Source: Paracoccaceae bacterium
GTDB lineage: Bacteria > Pseudomonadota > Alphaproteobacteria > Rhodobacterales > Rhodobacteraceae
Assembly (NCBI GenBank): GCA_013214715.1
Contig: JABSSB010000138.1
Coordinates: forward strand, 1-17,665
Reading direction: 5' to 3'
DNA length: 17,665 nt
Within the stretch, counting starts at the first letter, position 1. Each line of letters begins with the position of its first letter. The translations under genes were made by a program, and so were the position numbers. Below, piece by piece: positions 1-6,677 of this stretch. The notes under the pieces are model-generated. The model was not told the origin of the DNA. It ran no database searches and saw nothing but the letters and a program-made list of their open reading frames with translations.

Positions 1-208
1 TCTTGGGATTGCGCCCTACGCGGGCCGATTTGTCACGCACCGAAAATGTACCGAAGGACGAGATTTTGACCTGCTCGCCGCTGGCCAAGGCGTCTGACAT
101 ATGGTTCAGAATGCTTTCAACGAGCTGCGCGCTTTCATTGCGCGAGAGACCCACTTCGCGGAATACTGCCTCGCTCAAGTCCATACGCGTTAAAGTCTTT
201 TCGCCCAT
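1..208 (-). CDS. ihfA: Integration host factor alpha subunit (partial, C-terminus outside window)
   Basis: The first 69 residues of an HU/IHF-family DNA-bending protein. The N-terminus MGEKTLTRMDLSEAVFREVG and the later KISSFGTFSVRDKSARVGRNPK segment are typical of IHF alpha. The helical dimerisation half (about residues 1-45) and the start of the beta saddle are present. The DNA-intercalating arm beyond GRNPK is cut off by the window edge. The ATG at 208-206 is preceded by a strong ribosome-binding site (GGAGGG in minus sense, 213-218). It lies 88 bp downstream of fabH, a common alphaproteobacterial order. A strong promoter of its own (231-260) means it need not depend on fabH read-through. 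As IHF alpha it would pair with IhfB and bend DNA at specific sites. HU is the alternative family member, but the sequence fits IHF alpha better. Confidence 0.93.
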   Translation of the reverse strand, partial: MGEKTLTRMDLSEAVFREVGLSRNESAQLVESILNHMSDALASGEQVKISSFGTFSVRDKSARVGRNPK

Positions 209-230
209 GCTACCCTCCAAACCTGTAACG

Positions 231-260
231 AGCATAGGGCGAAGCGATTTTCTCTGTCAA
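231..260 (-). promoter_or_regulatory. Sigma-70-type promoter for ihfA
   Basis: Read on the minus strand there is a perfect -35 TTGACA (255-260), an 18-bp spacer and a -10 TATGCT (231-236). Transcription would start near 224, giving a short leader that contains the GGAGGG ribosome-binding site. It sits in the 88-bp gap between fabH and ihfA, so ihfA can be expressed apart from the lipid genes. Inferred from sequence only. Confidence 0.6.
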
Positions 261-273
261 TATCAGTCGATTG
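261..273 (+). promoter_or_regulatory. Candidate IHF-binding site upstream of ihfA
   Basis: TATCAGTCGATTG matches the degenerate IHF consensus WATCARNNNNTTR at every specified position. It directly abuts the -35 hexamer of the ihfA promoter (255-260). In Escherichia coli the IHF subunit genes are negatively autoregulated, so a site here fits feedback control. The site is seen in the sequence; its function is inferred. Confidence 0.5.
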
Positions 274-296
274 GCAAAAGCGGCTATGCGCTGACT

Positions 297-1268
297 TTAA
301 AAGCGAAGAACCGCCGCCCCCCAGGCCAGACCGCCACCGATGGCTTCGGTCACGACCACGTCGCCCGATTTGATTTTACCCGATTGGCGTCCCACGGACA
401 TGGCCAGCGGGATCGACGCGGCCGAGGTATTGCCATGGTCCTGAACGGTGACCACGACCTTGTCCATCGGGATGCCCATTTTCTTGGCGGTGCCCTGAAT
501 GATTCGGATATTGGCCTGATGCGGCACGATCCAGTCGACATCCCCATGGCCCAGCCCGGCCCGGTCCAACGCGGTTTCGGCGGTCGAGGTCAGCTTGTCC
601 ACCGCATGGCGGAAGACCTGGTTGCCCTGCATGCGCAGATAGCCTGTGCTGCGATTGCTGACGCCGCCATCCACGTAAAGCAGATCCTTGAACCGCCCGT
701 CAGAGTTCAGATCGGTCGACAGGATGCCGCGATCGGCAGGGGTGCCGTCGCCGTGCTGCGCCTCGAGGATCAGCGCGCCCGCGCCATCGCCAAAGAGGAC
801 ACAGGTGCCGCGATCATTCCAGTCGAGGATGCGCGAAAATGTCTCTGCGCCGATGACCAGCGCGCGTTTGGCCTGACCAGAGCAGACCAGCGCATTGGCA
901 TTGGCCAACGCATAGACAAAGCCCGCGCAGACCGCCTGCACATCAAAGGCATAGCCGCGGGTCATGCCCAGCCCGGCTTGCACCATTGTGGCGGCGGATG
1001 GGAACGTGAGATCAGCTGTGGAGGTTGCTAGAACGATGGCGTCGATATCATCAGCCTCAAGCCCGGCATCGGCCAGCGCGGCTTGTGCCGCTTTGATCGC
1101 CAGATCGGATGTGTTTTCGCCCTCGGCGGCGAAATGGCGCCGTTCGATCCCGGTGCGCTGGCGGATCCATTCATCCGTGGTGTCGAGGGTTTTTTCGAAC
1201 TCGTGGTTTTCGACCACGCGATCGGGCAGGTAGTGGCCCACACCCTTCACCACAGCGCGAATTGCCAT
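297..1268 (-). CDS. fabH: Beta-ketoacyl-ACP synthase III
   Basis: A 323-residue thiolase-fold condensing enzyme that starts type II fatty-acid synthesis by joining acetyl-CoA (or another acyl-CoA) to malonyl-ACP. The FabH catalytic triad is visible: Cys114 in DVQAVCAGF, His250 in VPHQANIRI and Asn280 in DHGNTSAASIP. The C-terminal GGGLAWGAAVLRF glycine-rich ending and the length are both normal for FabH. The ATG at 1268 has an AAGGAAA ribosome-binding site and lies 18 bp after plsX, so the two are almost certainly co-transcribed. Cytoplasmic. Nothing is missing or unusual. Confidence 0.98.
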   Translation of the reverse strand: MAIRAVVKGVGHYLPDRVVENHEFEKTLDTTDEWIRQRTGIERRHFAAEGENTSDLAIKAAQAALADAGLEADDIDAIVLATSTADLTFPSAATMVQAGLGMTRGYAFDVQAVCAGFVYALANANALVCSGQAKRALVIGAETFSRILDWNDRGTCVLFGDGAGALILEAQHGDGTPADRGILSTDLNSDGRFKDLLYVDGGVSNRSTGYLRMQGNQVFRHAVDKLTSTAETALDRAGLGHGDVDWIVPHQANIRIIQGTAKKMGIPMDKVVVTVQDHGNTSAASIPLAMSVGRQSGKIKSGDVVVTEAIGGGLAWGAAVLRF

Positions 1269-1286
1269 GCCAGTTTCCTTGCGTTT

Positions 1287-2393
1287 TTAGTTTTCGTTGG
1301 CCTCCGCCGAGGCGGACGTAGCGTCACCTTGGGTAAGTGCCGCGCCAGATGCAACCCGCGCTTTGAGTTTTTCGGTAAATCCTTGTTGCGCCAGTTGGAA
1401 TGCCAGTTTGACTGCGGCGGAGACCCCGGTCGCATCGGCCGATCCGTGGGATTTCACGACCGTGCCATTCAGCCCCAGGAAGACCCCGCCATTGACCCGG
1501 CGCGGGTCGATTCGTTTCTTCAGCCTCCGCAGCGACGTAACGGCCATGACCGAGGCCAGCCGCGACAGGATCGTGTAGCGAAATGCGGCGCGGAGCAGGT
1601 CGCCGATCAGCGAGGCGGTGCCTTCACCGGTCTTGATCGCGACATTGCCGGTAAATCCATCCGTGACGATCACATCGCAGATATCGCCGGGAATATCACC
1701 GCCTTCGACAAAGCCCACGAAATCGAATTTCGACTGTTCTGCAGCGGCGGTGATCAGCGCGTGCGCCTCTTTCAGCTCGGGCCGGCCCTTGTGCTCTTCG
1801 GTGCCGACATTCAACAAGCCAATGCGCGGGCGCGGCAGATCGAGCCCGTTGCGCGCATAGGAGGCGCCCATCAGCGCAAAGCGCAGCAGATCATCAGCAT
1901 CGGCGCGGATATCGGCGCCGACATCGAGCATCACGTTGAAGCCTTGTGGATTTCGCGAGGGCCAGAGCACGGCGATCGCAGGGCGGTTCACGCCCGGCAG
2001 TTTGCGCAGGCGCATCATAGACAGTGCCATCAGCGCCCCGGTATTGCCGCAGGAGACGGCGGCCTCGGCCTCACCCGCGCGCACGGCGTCCAGCGCCGAC
2101 CACATCGAGCTGCCCTTGCCATGACGCATCACATGGGAGGGTTTATCCTCCATCGTGACAACATCTTCGGCATGCCTGATCTCAACGCGCCCGCGCAAAT
2201 TCTTGCGGCGGGCGACAAGGCGGGTCAGTTCGTCTGACGGTCCGTGCAGGATGAACCCGATCTCGGGGTTCTTGGTGGCGGAGGTCGAAATCCCCGCCAC
2301 AACGGCAGCCGGTCCGGCATCGCCACCCATGGCATCGACCGAAATAATCACCCGGTCAGACCGGGACGTGATGTGATCGCCTTGGGCAGTCAT
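1287..2393 (-). CDS. plsX: Phosphate acyltransferase PlsX
   Basis: A 368-residue protein that converts acyl-ACP plus phosphate to acyl-phosphate, the donor used by PlsY to begin phospholipid synthesis. Family marks are the N-terminal SVDAMGGDAGP (about residues 18-28), SCGNTGALMALS (about 114-125) and a later TDGFTGNVAIKTGEGTASL stretch. The length is slightly longer than the usual 330-350 because of a short polar N-terminal leader (MTAQGDHITSRSDR) and a Ser/Ala/Glu-rich tail. A shorter start is conceivable but no better ATG is seen. It lies between rpmF and fabH, the conserved rpmF-plsX-fabH order that couples ribosome and membrane-lipid production. Peripheral membrane or cytosolic. Confidence 0.98.
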   Translation of the reverse strand: MTAQGDHITSRSDRVIISVDAMGGDAGPAAVVAGISTSATKNPEIGFILHGPSDELTRLVARRKNLRGRVEIRHAEDVVTMEDKPSHVMRHGKGSSMWSALDAVRAGEAEAAVSCGNTGALMALSMMRLRKLPGVNRPAIAVLWPSRNPQGFNVMLDVGADIRADADDLLRFALMGASYARNGLDLPRPRIGLLNVGTEEHKGRPELKEAHALITAAAEQSKFDFVGFVEGGDIPGDICDVIVTDGFTGNVAIKTGEGTASLIGDLLRAAFRYTILSRLASVMAVTSLRRLKKRIDPRRVNGGVFLGLNGTVVKSHGSADATGVSAAVKLAFQLAQQGFTEKLKARVASGAALTQGDATSASAEANEN

Positions 2394-2422
2394 CTGTTCG
2401 GAGCCGGAGATCGGCGCGTCGC

Positions 2423-2629
2423 TTAGGCGGCGTCGTCTTCCAGATCAATCTCGTCAGCCTGGGCCACGACTTCACGATCGTCGTAATAGCCGCAGGAGGC
2501 GCAGACGTGATGCGGGCGCTTCAGCTCACCACAGTTGGGGCATTCGTTCGGGTTGGCAGCAACCAGAGCGTCATGAGCGCGGCGGTTGTTGCGGCGCGAC
2601 TTGGATACTTTGTTCTGTTGGACAGCCAT
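2423..2629 (-). CDS. rpmF: 50S ribosomal protein L32
   Basis: A 68-residue protein starting MAVQQNKVSKSRRNNRRAHDAL, the canonical L32 N-terminus. A zinc ribbon is formed by Cys30/Cys33 (CPNC) and Cys43/Cys46 (CASC), followed by GYYDDREVV. All four cysteines are present, so this is the zinc-binding form rather than the zinc-independent paralogue. A short acidic tail (DEIDLEDDAA) follows. The gene is 29 bp upstream of plsX and 182 bp downstream of yceD. That longer gap may hold its own promoter or a structured leader. Confidence 0.98.
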   Translation of the reverse strand: MAVQQNKVSKSRRNNRRAHDALVAANPNECPNCGELKRPHHVCASCGYYDDREVVAQADEIDLEDDAA

Positions 2630-2657
2630 TGTCTCAACCTATTCTTTGATGGGGCCG

Positions 2658-2728
2658 CGGGCAGCGCCGCGCGGCGGTTTACGTAAGCTGGCATCGTGCG
2701 GCTTGACGAGCGTTTAGGGCGCTGCCCG
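2658..2728 (-). promoter_or_regulatory. Gap upstream of rpmF with an 11-bp inverted repeat and a weak promoter candidate
   Basis: The 182-bp space between yceD and rpmF contains a perfect 11-bp inverted repeat: CGGGCAGCGCC at 2658-2668 and its complement at 2718-2728, with a 49-nt loop. In a transcript coming from yceD this could fold just upstream of the rpmF ribosome-binding region. A weak promoter can also be read on the minus strand: TTGGAC (2735-2740), 18 bp, TAAACG (2711-2716). A transcript from it would start inside the loop and lose one arm. The two readings therefore conflict and neither is proven. Confidence 0.3.
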
Positions 2729-2800
2729 GACGATGTCCAACCAAAAATCCGATGAGCGCGCGAAAATACGGAGAATCCGCGGCTTGGCAAGCGGTTTTTT

Positions 2801-2820
2801 CCGGCCCGCTCTCAGGCCGG
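2801..2820. repeat. Palindrome spanning the yceD stop codon
   Basis: CCGGCC (2801-2806) and GGCCGG (2815-2820) flank an 8-nt loop that contains the yceD stop codon (2812-2814). On the minus strand the hairpin is followed by an A tract, not a T tract, so it is not a standard intrinsic terminator for yceD. Confidence 0.3.
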
Positions 2821-3357
2821 ATCATCATCATTTTTAAGCGCATCGCGCAGCCCCGCCAGACCTGCAAAGGGGCGTGCATCTTCGTCACGCATCGGGTCAA
2901 TGCCGGGGGCGGAATAGATCGCCTCTCCCAGATGGGCGCCATCCTTGCGCGGATAATCGGGAAGGGCCAGCGCCAGTGATTCCGTCATCAATGCCTCAAG
3001 ATCGAGCGTGTCCGGCACCGGCTCTACCGTGTCATCTTCAGGCATTTCGGCCTCTTCCCCGTCAGGGTCTTCATAGCGGGCCAGATACAGCCGTGCGATG
3101 TCGGTTTCGATCCGCGTTGTGACCGGCTCAAGGGTGACCACGCAGGGCTGGGTCACGGTGGCGCCAAGATGGGCGCGCAGACGCCAGTCGCGTTTGCCCT
3201 GAGCGGTGATCTCACCTTCAAAGCGCAGCTTGCGCAGGCCGGACAGGTCCAGCTCCTGCGCCAGGGCAGTCATGGTTGCGGCGTCGGGGCGCAGGTCAAA
3301 ACGGGTTGGGGCGGTTTGCGACAGATCCACCACCCGCAGCGCGGTCTTCGGTGTCAT
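2812..3357 (-). CDS. yceD: DUF177 / YceD-family protein
   Basis: A 181-residue protein of the DUF177 (YceD) family, which lies immediately ahead of rpmF across most bacteria. Visible family traits are the central VTQPCVVTLEPVTTRIETDI segment (about residues 68-87), with its conserved Cys and Leu-Glu-Pro, and the acidic stretch DPDGEEAEMPEDDTVEPVPD. These are followed by LDLEALMTESLALALPDYPRK (about 118-138), then a short acidic C-terminus. No signal peptide or membrane segment is present. The YceD family has been linked to 23S rRNA metabolism in plants and E. coli; here the role rests on family and position alone. No clear Shine-Dalgarno is seen ahead of the ATG. It is divergent from the BamE-like gene. 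Confidence 0.9.
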   Translation of the reverse strand: MTPKTALRVVDLSQTAPTRFDLRPDAATMTALAQELDLSGLRKLRFEGEITAQGKRDWRLRAHLGATVTQPCVVTLEPVTTRIETDIARLYLARYEDPDGEEAEMPEDDTVEPVPDTLDLEALMTESLALALPDYPRKDGAHLGEAIYSAPGIDPMRDEDARPFAGLAGLRDALKNDDDPA

Positions 3358-3375
3358 TTCGGAGGCTTTCGTTTC

Positions 3376-3402
3376 TTGAACAGGTCCAAGGCTTTCTATA
3401 AT
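3376..3402 (+). promoter_or_regulatory. Promoter for the bamE-like gene
   Basis: A perfect -10 TATAAT at 3397-3402 is preceded by a -35-like TTGAAC at 3376-3381. The 15-bp spacer is short, although a shifted -35 with about 17 bp can be read in the same CTTGAA tract. The start would be near 3409. That leaves a leader of about 35 nt to the ATG at 3444 and makes the ATG at 3420 unlikely as the start. The same 86-bp gap must also drive yceD on the other strand. Confidence 0.55.
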
Positions 3403-3443
3403 CCGATTAAAAGCCCTTCATGGGCAAGACAAGGGGCACAGGC

Positions 3444-3926
3444 ATGAAAACACGGTCCGCACAGATCAGCAAATCGGCAGCGCGCCTATGTCGCGTGGCC
3501 GTTCTGGGGGCTGTTTTCGTGACGATGGGCTGCAGCCCGATCTATCGCAATCATGGCTGGGTGCCGACGACCGAAGACCTTGCCAGTGTCGATGTCGGCG
3601 TCGATACGCGGCTGAGCGTGGAAGAAACGCTGGGCGCGCCATCCTCGGGCGGGGTGCTGGATGATGGAAATTTCTACTATGTCCGATCCCGCTTTCGCAC
3701 CTCGGGCATGACCCGCTCGCGCGTGATTTCGCGCGATATTGTGGCGGTCACCTTCACGGATGCGGGCGTGGTGCGCAACATTGCACAGTTGAGCCTTGAG
3801 GATGGCAATGTCATCGCGTTCGAGACACGCGTGACCGACCCGACGGTGAACAACAACACCTTCCTGCGCCAGCTTCTGAGCGGTGTCGGCCGCTTTAGCC
3901 CGGCGACGGGGGGCAACCAGCTTTGA
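3444..3926 (+). CDS. bamE: BamE (SmpA/OmlA)-family outer-membrane lipoprotein
   Basis: A 160-residue predicted lipoprotein. It has a basic N-terminus (MKTRSAQISKSAARLCR), a hydrophobic stretch and a lipobox ending FVTMGC with Cys30 as the lipidated residue. The mature part begins SPIYRNHGWVPT and contains the SmpA/OmlA fold signature: VDVGVDTRLSVEETLGAPSSGG followed by NFYYVRSRF and VVAVTFTDAGVV. In this family the protein is an accessory part of the BAM complex that inserts outer-membrane beta-barrels. The start at 3444 is preferred over the in-frame ATG at 3420: an AAGGGG ribosome-binding site lies just ahead of it, the promoter -10 is too near 3420, and it gives a cleaner signal peptide. 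Lipid attachment and family are clear; membership in the local BAM complex is by homology. Confidence 0.88.
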   Translation: MKTRSAQISKSAARLCRVAVLGAVFVTMGCSPIYRNHGWVPTTEDLASVDVGVDTRLSVEETLGAPSSGGVLDDGNFYYVRSRFRTSGMTRSRVISRDIVAVTFTDAGVVRNIAQLSLEDGNVIAFETRVTDPTVNNNTFLRQLLSGVGRFSPATGGNQL

Positions 3927-3959
3927 CGCCGCTTTGATCCCGGGAAAAGCTTTGTAAAA

Positions 3960-3977
3960 CCGTCATCTGGCTGTCAC
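3960..3977 (+). promoter_or_regulatory. Candidate Pho box (PhoB site) upstream of olsB
   Basis: CCGTCATCTGGCTGTCAC consists of two 7-bp half-sites, CCGTCAT and CTGTCAC, in direct repeat with an 11-bp period. The E. coli-type consensus is CTGTCAT-N4-CTGTCA(T/C), so 13 of the 14 half-site positions match. It ends 47 bp before the olsB start. A weak -10-like CATGTT (3984-3989) follows. PhoB-dependent ornithine-lipid formation under phosphate limitation is established in Sinorhizobium meliloti, so the placement makes sense. Binding here is inferred. Confidence 0.68.
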
Positions 3978-4024
3978 AGTGACCATGTTAGGCCCCGGCA
4001 AGCCCGGTGCCGAAGAGGTGTGTC

Positions 4025-4780
4025 ATGGGGATGGAAACAGCAACCACTTTGCCAATCATGCTGGCGCGCGGCCGCTATCACGCGCGGTTGGCGGCTGGCC
4101 CGGATGATCTGGCGGCGGCGCAGGCACTGCGCAGCTTGTCTTTCGCGACTTTGGGGCCGGATGTCGATGATTTCGACCCGCTTTGCGAGCATGTTCTGGT
4201 GGAAGATGTTTCCTCGGGCCAGTTGGTCTGTTGTTTCCGGATGCTGGTGTTGGAGGGCGGGGCCGATTTGCCGCGTTGCTATTCGGCGCAGTTCTACGGG
4301 CTGGAGGCGCTGGAAGGGTTCGAAGGCCGGATGGTCGAAATGGGCCGGTTCTGCATCCATCCCGAAGTGGTTGATCCCGACATTCTGCGCATGGCCTGGG
4401 GGGCGATGACGCAGTTTGTCGACGAAACGGGGGTGGAGATGCTCTTTGGTTGTTCGTCTTTTGCCGGGACCGAAACGGACGAGTATCTGGATGCGTTCGC
4501 GATGTTGAAGCATCGTCATCTTGCTCCCAGCCGCTGGCTGCCGCGGGTCAAAGCGCCGCATGTCTTCAAATATGCCGCGCGGCTGCGGCGAAAACCGGAT
4601 GCGAAAAAGGCGATGCGGCGGATGCCGCCTTTGTTGAAAACCTATCTGCTGATGGGCGGCTGGGTCAGCGATCATGCCGTGGTGGATCGGCATATGAATA
4701 CGCTGCATGTCTTCACCGGGCTTGAGATCGGCGCCATCCCGCCCGCGCGCAAACGTCTGTTGCGGGCCGTGGCCGGGTGA
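4025..4780 (+). CDS. olsB: L-ornithine N-alpha-acyltransferase (lyso-ornithine lipid synthase)
   Basis: A 251-residue GNAT-fold acyltransferase that transfers a 3-hydroxyacyl group from ACP to the alpha-amino group of ornithine, the first step to phosphorus-free ornithine lipids. OlsB-type segments are FDPLCEHVLVED (about residues 50-61), LVCCFRML (67-74), YSAQFYGL (86-93), EMGRFCIHPE (105-114) and the C-terminal PPLLKTYLLMGGWVSDHAVVD with MNTLHVFTGLE. The ATG at 4025 has GAAGAGG six bases upstream; an upstream in-frame GTG at 4007 overlaps that site and is less likely. A Pho-box-like sequence precedes the gene. The partner acyltransferase gene olsA, often adjacent, is not next to it here. 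Confidence 0.93.
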   Translation: MGMETATTLPIMLARGRYHARLAAGPDDLAAAQALRSLSFATLGPDVDDFDPLCEHVLVEDVSSGQLVCCFRMLVLEGGADLPRCYSAQFYGLEALEGFEGRMVEMGRFCIHPEVVDPDILRMAWGAMTQFVDETGVEMLFGCSSFAGTETDEYLDAFAMLKHRHLAPSRWLPRVKAPHVFKYAARLRRKPDAKKAMRRMPPLLKTYLLMGGWVSDHAVVDRHMNTLHVFTGLEIGAIPPARKRLLRAVAG

Positions 4781-4811
4781 TGGCGACGGAGCGATTATCC
4801 GCCCCGATAGA

Positions 4812-4838
4812 TTGACCCCACAGGCCGCGCGGTTTAGC
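4812..4838 (+). promoter_or_regulatory. Weak promoter candidate for the ABC-F gene
   Basis: A good -35 TTGACC (4812-4817) lies in the 66-bp gap after olsB, with a poor -10-like TTTAGC at 4833-4838 (15-bp spacer). Transcription would begin within a few bases of the ATG at 4847, and no Shine-Dalgarno is visible there. The message may therefore have a very short leader or none. Confidence 0.3.
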
Positions 4839-4846
4839 TGGCGGGC

Positions 4847-6661
4847 ATGGCACGTATCCCTCTTCTTCAGCTCTCCGACATCTCCCTGACCTTCGGGGGG
4901 GAGCCTGTCTTTGCCGATCTTGATCTGGTGGTGCAGCCCGGTGACCGGGTGGCGCTGGTGGGGCGTAACGGGTCGGGCAAGTCGACGCTGATGAAGGTCA
5001 TGGGCGGGCTGGTGGAGCCGGACCGGGGCGAGGTCGTGCCGGGGCCGGGTGTCTCGGTTGGATATATGGAGCAAGACCCGCAGATGACGGGCTTTGCCAC
5101 GCTGGGCGATTTTGCCAGCGCGGGGTTGGAACCCGGAGAGCTTTACAAGGTGGAGCGCGCGGGTGAAGGGTTGAAATTCGATCCGGCCAAGCCGGTCGAG
5201 ATCGCCAGCGGTGGTGAACGGCGGCGCGCGGCGCTGGCGGCGCTGATGGCGCAGGCACCCGAATTGATGCTGCTGGATGAGCCGACGAACCATCTTGATA
5301 TCGAGGCGATTGGCTGGCTCGAGCGCGAATTGGCCGCGACGCGGGCAGGTTTTGTTCTGATCAGCCATGACCGAGCCTTCTTGCGTGCGCTGACCCGCGC
5401 AACTTTGTGGATCGATCGCGGGCAGGTGCGGCGGCAGGAAAAGGGGTTTGCCGATTTCGAAGCCTGGCGCGACAAGATCTGGGAAGAAGAAGACCTCGCC
5501 CGGCATAAGCTGGATCGCAAAATCAAATCCGAGGCGCGCTGGGCCGTGGAGGGCATCAGTGCAAGGCGCAAACGCAATATGGGCCGGGTGCGGGCCTTGC
5601 AGGGGCTGCGCGCCGATCGCGCGGCACAAATCAAGCGGCAGGGCACGGCGGCGATGGATCTGGCGGCGGGGCCGAAATCGGGCCGCCGTGTGATCGAGGC
5701 TGAGGGGCTGTCCAAGCGGTTTGACGACAAGCCCATTGTCAAAGACTTCTCGCTGCGGGTGATGCGCGGGGACCGTGTGGCCTTTGTCGGGCCAAATGGC
5801 GTGGGCAAGACCACGGTTTTGAAGATGCTGCTGGGGCAGGAGGCGCCGGATACAGGCGGCGTCAGCCATGGCACCAATCTGGAGATCGCCGTTTTCGATC
5901 AGGCCCGCGCGCAGCTGGACCCAGAGATGAGCCTGTGGGACAGTCTGACCGGCGATCCCGAAATGCGCGTTTCGGGCAAGGCCGATCAGGTCATGGTGCG
6001 CGGCCAGCCAAAGCATGTGGTGGCCTATCTGAAAGATTTCCTGTTTGACGAACGGCAGGCGCGGGCGGCTGTCAAATCGCTCTCGGGCGGGGAAAAGGCG
6101 CGGCTGTTGCTGGCCAAGCTGATGGCCAAGCCGTCCAACCTGCTGGTGCTAGATGAACCGACCAATGATCTGGATGTTGAAACGCTCGATCTGTTGCAGG
6201 AATTGCTGGACGAGTTTGACGGCACCGTTCTGCTGGTGAGCCATGATCGCGATTTTCTGGACCGCGTAGCGACCACGACCATCGCGATGGAGGGGGATGG
6301 GCGGGCCATCGTTTATGCCGGGGGCTGGTCCGATTATCGTGCGCAACGCGCCGAGGACGCGCCCGAGGCCGCCGCCGCCAAACCCAAAGCCGCCAGGGAC
6401 AAGCCCAAGGCTGAGGCCAAGCCCAAAACTGGTTTGAGCTTTACCGAAAAGCACCGCTTGGAGGCGCTGCCCGACGAGATCGCCCGGCTGGAGGCAGAGA
6501 TTGCCAAGCTCGAAGAGTTCATGGCCGATCCGGAACTGTTCACCCGCGAGCCGCTGAAATTCAAGAAAGCCAGCGAAGCCCTTGTGGAGCGGCAGGAAAA
6601 ACTGGCCGCGTCGGAAGAGGAATGGCTGGATCTGGAAGAAAAGGCCGAGGCCGAGGCATAG
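4847..6661 (+). CDS. uup: ABC-F family ATPase, Uup-like
   Basis: A 604-residue soluble ABC-F protein with two ATP-binding domains and no membrane segments. Domain 1 has Walker A GRNGSGKST (39-47), signature ASGGERRR (120-127), Walker B LMLLDEPTNHLD (140-151) and SHDRAFL. Domain 2 has Walker A GPNGVGKTT (315-323), signature LSGGEKAR (412-419), Walker B LLVLDEPTNDLD (432-443) and SHDRDFL. The basic interdomain linker (about 205-270) fits the tRNA-interacting linker of the family. An Ala/Lys/Pro-rich hinge (about 503-528) leads to a C-terminal coiled coil (about 530-604), the hallmark of Uup. Uup proteins act on ribosomes or branched DNA; which applies here cannot be told from sequence. No Shine-Dalgarno is seen at the ATG. 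Confidence 0.95.
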   Translation: MARIPLLQLSDISLTFGGEPVFADLDLVVQPGDRVALVGRNGSGKSTLMKVMGGLVEPDRGEVVPGPGVSVGYMEQDPQMTGFATLGDFASAGLEPGELYKVERAGEGLKFDPAKPVEIASGGERRRAALAALMAQAPELMLLDEPTNHLDIEAIGWLERELAATRAGFVLISHDRAFLRALTRATLWIDRGQVRRQEKGFADFEAWRDKIWEEEDLARHKLDRKIKSEARWAVEGISARRKRNMGRVRALQGLRADRAAQIKRQGTAAMDLAAGPKSGRRVIEAEGLSKRFDDKPIVKDFSLRVMRGDRVAFVGPNGVGKTTVLKMLLGQEAPDTGGVSHGTNLEIAVFDQARAQLDPEMSLWDSLTGDPEMRVSGKADQVMVRGQPKHVVAYLKDFLFDERQARAAVKSLSGGEKARLLLAKLMAKPSNLLVLDEPTNDLDVETLDLLQELLDEFDGTVLLVSHDRDFLDRVATTTIAMEGDGRAIVYAGGWSDYRAQRAEDAPEAAAAKPKAARDKPKAEAKPKTGLSFTEKHRLEALPDEIARLEAEIAKLEEFMADPELFTREPLKFKKASEALVERQEKLAASEEEWLDLEEKAEAEA

Positions 6662-6677
6662 CAGCCCTGCTGCGCCC

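Noticed and set aside
3..1031. A 342-codon plus-strand frame over ihfA and fabH
   Set aside because: Low-complexity His/Arg/Ala translation and full overlap with the clearly coding fabH on the other strand.
1083..2237. A 384-codon plus-strand frame over plsX
   Set aside because: Antisense shadow of plsX, with no recognisable domain and no ribosome-binding site or promoter.
2784..2800. GCTTGGCAAGC followed by T6 as a plus-strand terminator
   Set aside because: No plus-strand gene lies upstream to be terminated, and on the minus strand the tract is A, not T. The stem has only four pairs.
3420..3443. An earlier ATG for the bamE-like gene
   Set aside because: It lies only 18 bases after the TATAAT box and lacks a ribosome-binding site; the ATG at 3444 has AAGGGG ahead of it.
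3974..6016. A 680-codon open frame on the minus strand, antisense to olsB and the ABC-F gene
   Set aside because: Its product is rich in His, Arg, Pro and Gln with no domain, as expected from the shadow frame of high-G+C genes. The plus-strand genes have complete motif sets.
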